A stretch of DNA of 21,316 bases from Flavobacteriales bacterium (lineage in GTDB: Bacteria; Bacteroidota; Bacteroidia; Flavobacteriales; Weeksellaceae): contig CAAGLV010000230.1 in assembly GCA_900770875.1 (NCBI GenBank), positions 1-21,316 of the forward strand, written 5' to 3'. The position numbers and the translations under genes were made by a program. Each line of letters opens with the position of its first letter. The stretch's first letter is position 1. The notes beneath the pieces were generated by a model. That model was not told the origin of the DNA. It saw only the letters and a list, made by a program, of their open reading frames with translations, and did no database searches. Below are positions 16,694-21,316 of this stretch, piece by piece.

Positions 16694-17245
16694 ATGATAA
16701 AAAAATATTGTAAAAATATAATTGTTGTTTTACTTGCTTTTTTAATGTTTAGCTGTGCTAATCAAAAAGTTGCAAACCAACAAAATCAGCCTCAGGCAGA
16801 AGAAATGCTTATAGGACAATTTACCGAAAGCAATTTAAAAGAAAATAAATATGCAACTTGGTATTTACCAGAGTATAATGAATATATCGTAGAAACAAAA
16901 AAGTTAAACGATGTAAAAGGTGCAATCAATGATTTCGAGATCGAAACATTTATGGGAACTTGGTGTGGTGATTCGAAAAGAGAAGTGCCAAGATTGTATA
17001 AAATTTTAGAAGCGGTAGATTATCCTACTCAAAAAATGAAAATTTATGGTGTAAATCGTCAAAAAAAGACGAAAAATGGAGAAGAAATTGGTAAAAATAT
17101 TTCTCATGTTCCAACCATTATTTTTTACAAAAATGGGAAAGAAGTTGGTCGTATTATAGAAAGTCCTGTAACAGGATATCTAGAAGAAGATATTGCAATG
17201 ATTATAAAAGGAACACCTTTAATGCCTAATTACGCAGAAAATTGA
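16694..17245 (+). CDS. Thioredoxin-fold lipoprotein with single-cysteine CGDS active site
   Basis: This protein of 183 residues begins with a lipoprotein signal: KKYCKN, a hydrophobic core, then the lipobox LMFS-C with lipidated Cys21. A Gln/Asn-rich linker follows, so the domain should be tethered in the periplasm or at the outer membrane. The thioredoxin domain has MGTWCGDSKREVPR with Cys91 and Ser94 in the CxxC position, and the cis-Pro loop SHVPTIIFY with Pro140. The second (resolving) cysteine is replaced by Ser, so a normal dithiol oxidoreductase cycle is not possible. It could act as a monothiol reductant or in thiol binding. The stop overlaps the TTG of the next gene by 4 bp. Confidence 0.9.
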   Translation: MIKKYCKNIIVVLLAFLMFSCANQKVANQQNQPQAEEMLIGQFTESNLKENKYATWYLPEYNEYIVETKKLNDVKGAINDFEIETFMGTWCGDSKREVPRLYKILEAVDYPTQKMKIYGVNRQKKTKNGEEIGKNISHVPTIIFYKNGKEVGRIIESPVTGYLEEDIAMIIKGTPLMPNYAEN

Positions 17246-17850
17246 AAAAATTAATTGTATTATTTATCGCCTTTTTATTAGGAGGCTTAGCAATGTATTT
17301 TGGGCTTAGCAAATTATCAAAAGATAAGGTTAGCGAAGATTCGCGTGTAATTGCTTATCAGATTAATAAGATGAATAAAATGGTTGTTGCCGAACAATCG
17401 TTATCAGAGATATATAATCATACCTCAAAAAAATCGTTACCTGGCTTGAGTAGTATTTATTCGGCCGATAAAAAAGTTACATTATTGGTTAATGCAAAAG
17501 TACAAGCAAGTTACGATTTAAATAAAATGGAAGTTGAATTAGATTCGATTCATAAAAAAATCATCATCAAATCAATTCCACCAGTCGATTTAAAAGTATA
17601 TCCTGATGTCGACTTTTTTGATATCGATCAAAGCATGTTTAACAAATTCGAGAAAGATGAGTTAAATGCCATTAAACAACGTGGAGTTGCCGAGGTTGAA
17701 AAGAAAATTGATAAAGAAAAGCTAAAGAAAGAAGCGCATCAGCAATTAATACAAAATTTAAGTGATCTGTATCAAATTGCAAAAATATATGGTTGGGAAG
17801 TAGAAGATCAAACAGTTTTTGCTCCCGAACTTAAAAAGATATTTGATTAA
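17242..17850 (+). CDS. DUF4230 domain-containing membrane-anchored protein
   Basis: This 202-residue protein has an N-terminal hydrophobic segment (residues 3-21, LIVLFIAFLLGGLAMYFG) that acts as an uncleaved anchor or signal. The soluble part outside contains the DUF4230 patterns VTLLVNAKVQASYDLNKMEVELDS, IIIKSIPPVDLKVYPDVDFFD and a basic helical region ending in QQLIQNLSDLYQIAKIYGW (each quoted as a recognisable block). Function is unknown. The start is TTG in the overlap TTGA with the thioredoxin-like gene; later ATGs would delete the anchor. A terminator follows 5 bp after the stop, closing the four-gene run. Confidence 0.87.
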   Translation: MKKLIVLFIAFLLGGLAMYFGLSKLSKDKVSEDSRVIAYQINKMNKMVVAEQSLSEIYNHTSKKSLPGLSSIYSADKKVTLLVNAKVQASYDLNKMEVELDSIHKKIIIKSIPPVDLKVYPDVDFFDIDQSMFNKFEKDELNAIKQRGVAEVEKKIDKEKLKKEAHQQLIQNLSDLYQIAKIYGWEVEDQTVFAPELKKIFD

Positions 17851-17855
17851 TATGC

Positions 17856-17884
17856 AAATCCATCAGTAATGATGGATTTTTTTT
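17856..17884 (+). terminator. Rho-independent terminator after the DUF4230 gene
   Basis: The stem AAATCCATCA (17856-17865) pairs with TGATGGATTT (17870-17879) around a GTAA loop, and a run of T follows to 17884. It lies 5 bp after the DUF4230 stop codon. Confidence 0.85.
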
Positions 17885-17965
17885 GAAATTTATGTAGCGA
17901 AATAAAGCTTATCTTTTTTGTAAAAGCAGAGAATGTTTTATTTTCGCTGAATATTTGATTTTAAT

Positions 17966-18994
17966 ATGAATTGGCGTAGATTATTGCTACCTTTTTCTGG
18001 GATTTACTGGGGAATTACCTCAATTCGTAACTTATTTTACGATTGGGGATTAATGCGTACAACATCTTTTAATTTACCAATTATAAATGTTGGCAACTTA
18101 TCGGTTGGAGGAACGGGGAAATCGCCCCATGTAATGTATTTGATAGATCTTTTAAAAGATCAACAAATGACGTGCACTTTAAGTAGAGGTTATGGACGAA
18201 AAACAAGAGGTTTTCGTATTGTAAATTACGATTCTACTGTGTTTGATGTTGGCGACGAGCCTTTACAATTCTTTAGACGTTTTAAGAATAAGATTTTAAT
18301 ATCGGTTTGCGAAAGTCGTGTTTTTGGTGTGCAACAATTACAAAAGCATTATTATCCAGAAGTGATTATTTTAGACGATGCTTTTCAGCATCGAAAAATT
18401 AAGGCTGGATTTAATATTTTACTTACGGATTATAATCAGCCATTTTTCGAGGATTATTTATTACCTGGTGGCGATTTACGCGAAAGTAGAAGTGGAGCCG
18501 ATCGTGCAGATGTTATAATTGTAACAAAATGTCCAAACGAAATTCCAGAAGATCGCTTAAACGTATTTCATCAAAAAATTAAATTAAAAAAATATCAGCA
18601 ATTATTTTTCTCTCGAATTGTGTATGATAACCTTTTGATTGGAGCTAATCATAACATAGAACAAGTTGATTGGAAAAATAAAAATGTAATTTTGGTAACC
18701 GGAATTGCAAATCCTGATGGATTAGTCAAATTTGCAGAAAGTAATTTTAAAAACGTATTGCATTTAAAGTATCCTGATCATCATAACTTTAAAGATACGG
18801 AAATTGACTATATTCGCAAAAGATTTGAAGAAGCGGATGGTGATAAAATTATTTTAACAACTGAGAAAGATTATATGAGGTTGTTAGAACAAGGTTCACT
18901 AAAAAGTGATTTATTTTATATTCCTATTCGTATCGAATTAGATGATAAAGAGAGATTTAATCAAACTATTTTAAATTATGTTGGAAAGAATTAA
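17966..18994 (+). CDS. lpxK: Tetraacyldisaccharide 4'-kinase
   Basis: This inner membrane-associated kinase of lipid A synthesis adds the 4'-phosphate to tetraacyldisaccharide-1-phosphate to make lipid IVA. The 342 residues are typical. Motifs seen are the N-terminal LLLPFSGIYWGITSIRN amphipathic or membrane-binding stretch, the P-loop NVGNLSVGGTGKSPHV at residues 41-56, SRGYGRKTRGF, the ILDDAFQHR motif with its Asp-Asp pair, and LLPGGDLRESRSGADRADVI. The protein confirms that the organism makes lipopolysaccharide-type lipid A. The ATG at 17966 follows an AT-rich leader after the previous terminator. Its last 17 bp overlap the start of punA. Confidence 0.95.
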   Translation: MNWRRLLLPFSGIYWGITSIRNLFYDWGLMRTTSFNLPIINVGNLSVGGTGKSPHVMYLIDLLKDQQMTCTLSRGYGRKTRGFRIVNYDSTVFDVGDEPLQFFRRFKNKILISVCESRVFGVQQLQKHYYPEVIILDDAFQHRKIKAGFNILLTDYNQPFFEDYLLPGGDLRESRSGADRADVIIVTKCPNEIPEDRLNVFHQKIKLKKYQQLFFSRIVYDNLLIGANHNIEQVDWKNKNVILVTGIANPDGLVKFAESNFKNVLHLKYPDHHNFKDTEIDYIRKRFEEADGDKIILTTEKDYMRLLEQGSLKSDLFYIPIRIELDDKERFNQTILNYVGKN

Positions 18995-19790
18995 CGAAGC
19001 GGTAAAATATATTAACAATATTATTCCTACAACACCAGAATTTGTAATTGTTCTAGGTTCGGGATTAGGAAAATTAGAGGATGAAGTAGAAAATCCAATT
19101 GTTATTAATTATAGCGATATTCCAGGTTTTCCACAAGTAACTGTAGAAGGTCATAAAGGTCACTTAGTTTACGGGAAAATTTTAGGAAAAGATGTATTAA
19201 TGATGGCAGGACGTTTTCATTATTACGAAGGTTACTCAATGCAAGAAGTAACGTTCCCGATGCGTGTTTTTAAAGGATTAGGAATTGAAAAAGTAATTTT
19301 ATCTAATGCATCTGGTGGAGTTAATCCAAACTTTAAAGTAGGTGATGTAATGATTTTAAAAGATCACATCAACATGATGCCAGAGCATCCTTTACGTGGA
19401 AAAAACATCGACGAATTGGGGCCTCGTTTTGTTGATATGTCGCAAGCTTACGATAAGCAAATGTTAAATGCTGCCGTAGATTTTGCTGCTGCAAATAAAA
19501 TTGTTGTACATACTGGTGTTTATGTAGGTTTACAAGGACCAACTTTCGAAACGCCGTCTGAATATGGATTAGTTCGTTTTATTGGTGGTGATGCTGTTGG
19601 AATGTCTACAGTGCCAGAAGTAATTGTTGCAAAACACATGAGTATGCGTGTTTTCTGTATTTCTGTAATTACAGATTTAGGAGGACCAGAAATTGCTTTC
19701 CCAGTTTCGCACGAAGAGGTTTTAGATGCAGCAAACAAAGCAATGCCAAATGTAATTAGCATTGTTAAAAATGTAATTGAAGCTTGCTAA
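18978..19790 (+). CDS. punA: Purine nucleoside phosphorylase, trimeric (PNP) type
   Basis: This enzyme cleaves purine ribonucleosides with phosphate to a free base and ribose-1-phosphate. The 270 residues are typical of the trimeric class. Motifs are the phosphate-binding GSGLG (27-31), VEGHKGHL (57-63), AGRFHYYEGYS (77-87), SNASGGVNPNF (109-119), GPTFETPSE with Glu191 at the base-binding position, and GMSTVPEVI with Met209. The position equivalent to human PNP Asn243 is Asp233 (SVITDLGG), which could shift preference towards 6-aminopurines. The gene begins inside lpxK with a 17-bp overlap and is coupled to it. A hairpin terminator follows 25 bp after the stop. Confidence 0.94.
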   Translation: MLERINEAVKYINNIIPTTPEFVIVLGSGLGKLEDEVENPIVINYSDIPGFPQVTVEGHKGHLVYGKILGKDVLMMAGRFHYYEGYSMQEVTFPMRVFKGLGIEKVILSNASGGVNPNFKVGDVMILKDHINMMPEHPLRGKNIDELGPRFVDMSQAYDKQMLNAAVDFAAANKIVVHTGVYVGLQGPTFETPSEYGLVRFIGGDAVGMSTVPEVIVAKHMSMRVFCISVITDLGGPEIAFPVSHEEVLDAANKAMPNVISIVKNVIEAC

Positions 19791-19815
19791 TATATAAGCA
19801 ATCACATAATTTTAT

Positions 19816-19842
19816 AAACGCCTTTTTTTAAGGCGTTTTTTT
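19816..19842 (+). terminator. Rho-independent terminator after punA
   Basis: The stem AAACGCCTT (19816-19824) pairs with AAGGCGTTT (19830-19838) around a T5 loop and continues into a T run to 19842. It sits between punA and the SRPBCC gene, 12 bp before the next ATG. Confidence 0.88.
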
Positions 19843-19854
19843 ATTTTATAATAT

Positions 19855-20322
19855 ATGAAACATCATTTAAAATTTGAAGAAGTAATACCTGCTTCGCTTG
19901 ATGAGGTTTGGAATTTCTTTTCGGATGCTAAGAATTTACTTGTTTTAACTCCTAAAGAAATGAATATGAAGGTTATTACAGAACTTGAAAATACGAAGTT
20001 ATTTGAAGGGATGCGAATTGCTTATTATGTTTCTCCTTTATTTAAGATTCCAGTTTTTTGGGAAACCGAAATTATAAAAGTTAAAGAGCAATATCAGTTT
20101 ATCGATATACAATTAAAAGGGCCTTTTAAAAGTTGGCAACATACGCATACGTTTATAAAAATAGGTGATGAGGTTAAGATGATTGATGAGATTGAATACG
20201 AACTTCCATTTGGTTTTATAGGTGATTTATTTCATAAACCACTTGTTTTAAGAAATTTAAATTCGTTATTTGAATATAGAAGGGAAATCTGTTCTGAAAT
20301 TTTTAAAACTGTTAAAAGATAA
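19855..20322 (+). CDS. SRPBCC-fold (START/Bet v1-like) protein
   Basis: This small cytosolic protein of 155 residues has the pattern of the SRPBCC ligand-binding superfamily. It opens HHLKFEEVIPASLDEVWNFF with the typical 'slide' helix (SLDEVWNFFSDAKNL). Next come beta strands with GMRIAYYVSPL, WETEIIKV and FIDIQLKGPFKSWQHTHTF, and a C-terminal helix after FGFIGDLFH. Homologues are often annotated as cell division inhibitor or cyclase/dehydrase-like, which I do not consider supported. No catalytic residue can be assigned. The ATG at 19855 is 12 bp beyond the punA terminator, so it may be read through or have its own weak promoter. Its Arg codons (AGA, AGG and CGA) differ from the CGT used in punA. 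Confidence 0.82.
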   Translation: MKHHLKFEEVIPASLDEVWNFFSDAKNLLVLTPKEMNMKVITELENTKLFEGMRIAYYVSPLFKIPVFWETEIIKVKEQYQFIDIQLKGPFKSWQHTHTFIKIGDEVKMIDEIEYELPFGFIGDLFHKPLVLRNLNSLFEYRREICSEIFKTVKR

Positions 20323-20333
20323 TTTCATATCCT

Positions 20334-20354
20334 AGATCAAGGTTTTATAGATCT
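20334..20354. promoter_or_regulatory. Possible operator: imperfect inverted repeat upstream of the alkene reductase
   Basis: AGATC (20334-20338) and GATCT (20350-20354) are inverse complements 11 bp apart, flanked by CCT on the left and TTGG on the right. The repeat covers the place where a -33 box would be for the -7 element at 20364. Short arms mean chance is possible. Confidence 0.25.
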
Positions 20355-20363
20355 TTGGTAAAA

Positions 20364-20371
20364 TATATTTG
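20364..20371 (+). promoter_or_regulatory. Candidate -7 element (TAnnTTTG) for the alkene reductase
   Basis: TATATTTG is an exact -7 consensus match 19 bp before the ATG at 20391. No clear -33 TTG is present, which would fit a regulated promoter. Confidence 0.55.
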
Positions 20372-20390
20372 TACTCTAAAATTTTAAAAA

Positions 20391-21316
20391 ATGGAAAAAC
20401 AAATATTATTTACTCCTTATAAATTAAAAGATATTACATTATCAAACAGAATGGTGATGGCACCAATGACAAGGTCTCGTTCTGATAATGAAGAAAAAGT
20501 AGCGACAGAATTAACAGCAACTTATTATGCACAACGTGCTACTGCTGGTTTAATTATAACAGAAGGTACTTTTGTAAGTCCACAAGGTATAGGTTATATT
20601 AATGTACCATCTATTTATACTCCCGCTCAAGTTGAAGGTTGGAAATTAGTAACTAAAGCTGTGCATGAAAAGGGAAGTAAAATTTTTGCTCAAATTTGGC
20701 ATGTAGGAGCAATTTCGCATCCAAATTTATTAAATGGAAATTTACCTTTGGCCCCATCAGCAGTAAATCCAAATACACAGGCATTTACAGAGAATGGTTT
20801 TGAAGATACAGTTACACCAAAAGCAATGACTGTTGAAGAAATAAAGCAAACGATTCAGGATTTTAAAAATGCAGCTAAAAATGCATTAGAAGCAGGTTTT
20901 GATGGAGTGGAATTACATGCTGCAAATGGATACTTATTTCATCAATTTTTTAGTAAAACAACTAATCTAAGAACTGACGAATATGGAGGTTCGATTGAAA
21001 ATAGAGCTCGCTTTTTATTTGAAACTTTAGAAGCTCTTAAAGAAGTTATCCCATTTAGTAAAGTAGGGATTAGATTAAATCCAACTTTACATAAGGTTTT
21101 AGGGGCAACTATGGACGAAGAATCGATTCCAACTTTCGAATATATTGTTAATAAATTAAATGACTACGATTTAGCATACTTACATTTAACAGAGCCTTTT
21201 GCACCAATAGATGATTTACCTTTTGCGATTAAAGAAGTAGCAAAACACTTTAGACCACTATATAAAGGAACTTTAATTATCAATAAATCTTTTGATAAAG
21301 AAAAAGCGATTAAAGT
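20391..21316 (+). CDS. Alkene reductase, Old Yellow Enzyme family (3' end cut by window edge)
   Basis: This FMN-dependent ene-reductase uses NAD(P)H to reduce activated C=C bonds or nitro compounds (NemA-like). The window holds 308 codons from the ATG at 20391 with no stop; the family has about 360 residues, so roughly 50 are missing. Motifs seen are LSNRMVMAPMTRSR with Thr27 at the flavin-tuning position (classical OYE rather than the Cys of YqjM types), QIWHVGAISHP at 101-111, ELHAANGYLFHQF with the substrate-binding pair His176/Asn179 and Tyr181, YGGSIENRARF at 198-208, and GIRLNP at 226-231. It stands alone after its own candidate promoter. Electrophile-responsive regulators often control such genes, but no regulator is visible in the window. 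Confidence 0.93.
   Translation, partial: MEKQILFTPYKLKDITLSNRMVMAPMTRSRSDNEEKVATELTATYYAQRATAGLIITEGTFVSPQGIGYINVPSIYTPAQVEGWKLVTKAVHEKGSKIFAQIWHVGAISHPNLLNGNLPLAPSAVNPNTQAFTENGFEDTVTPKAMTVEEIKQTIQDFKNAAKNALEAGFDGVELHAANGYLFHQFFSKTTNLRTDEYGGSIENRARFLFETLEALKEVIPFSKVGIRLNPTLHKVLGATMDEESIPTFEYIVNKLNDYDLAYLHLTEPFAPIDDLPFAIKEVAKHFRPLYKGTLIINKSFDKEKAIK

Noticed and set aside
1..21316. Mobile element, phage, CRISPR or defence island
   Set aside because: No transposase, integrase, direct repeats, spacer array or defence-type domain was found; gene content is housekeeping.

Overview
The window is an AT-rich stretch of bacterial chromosome that looks like the phylum Bacteroidota, most probably order Flavobacteriales; the genus cannot be fixed from sequence alone. 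The evidence is the gene content (an lpxK-punA pair, a short methylmalonyl-CoA mutase small subunit next to an FtsB/DivIC-like gene and udk, a DUF4230 protein, a PG_1098-type methyltransferase with a THUMP-like end), the lack of Shine-Dalgarno sequences, and several matches to the Bacteroidota -7 promoter element TAnnTTTG close to gene starts. No mobile element, CRISPR array, tRNA, rRNA or riboswitch was seen. The genes are densely packed and the longest gap is about 286 bp.

Left block (minus strand, 7076 down to 1): udk (uridine kinase), an FtsB/DivIC-like division protein, mutA (methylmalonyl-CoA mutase small subunit), a class I SAM methyltransferase, a FUSC-family membrane protein, and a TolC-type outer membrane efflux protein cut by the window edge. 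The first three are tightly coupled. The last two look like an efflux pair whose periplasmic adaptor may lie beyond position 1. No mutA partner (mutB) is present in the window.

Middle: a DUF4126 membrane protein (plus) converges on and overlaps tesB, which is paired with a nitronate-monooxygenase-like flavin oxidoreductase (both minus). Divergent from these are a MATE exporter (TTG start), a very acidic 77-residue conserved-type protein, and a long-chain acyl-CoA ligase (plus). A perfect 19-bp bidirectional hairpin separates the ligase from a convergent YugP-type membrane zinc protease.

Right block (plus strand): a four-gene run of GNAT-like acetyltransferase, M14-type carboxypeptidase, a thioredoxin-fold lipoprotein with a CGDS site, and a DUF4230 protein, closed by a terminator. 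Then come lpxK overlapping punA (terminator after punA), an SRPBCC-fold protein, and the first 308 codons of an Old Yellow Enzyme alkene reductase cut by the right edge.

Overall this is mostly housekeeping and envelope or lipid metabolism. I found no clear novel defence or mobile system. The points most worth checking are an Asn-to-Asp change at the base-recognition position of PunA, the mutA gene without mutB, the single-cysteine thioredoxin operon, and a promoter that would give a leaderless mRNA for the GNAT operon.
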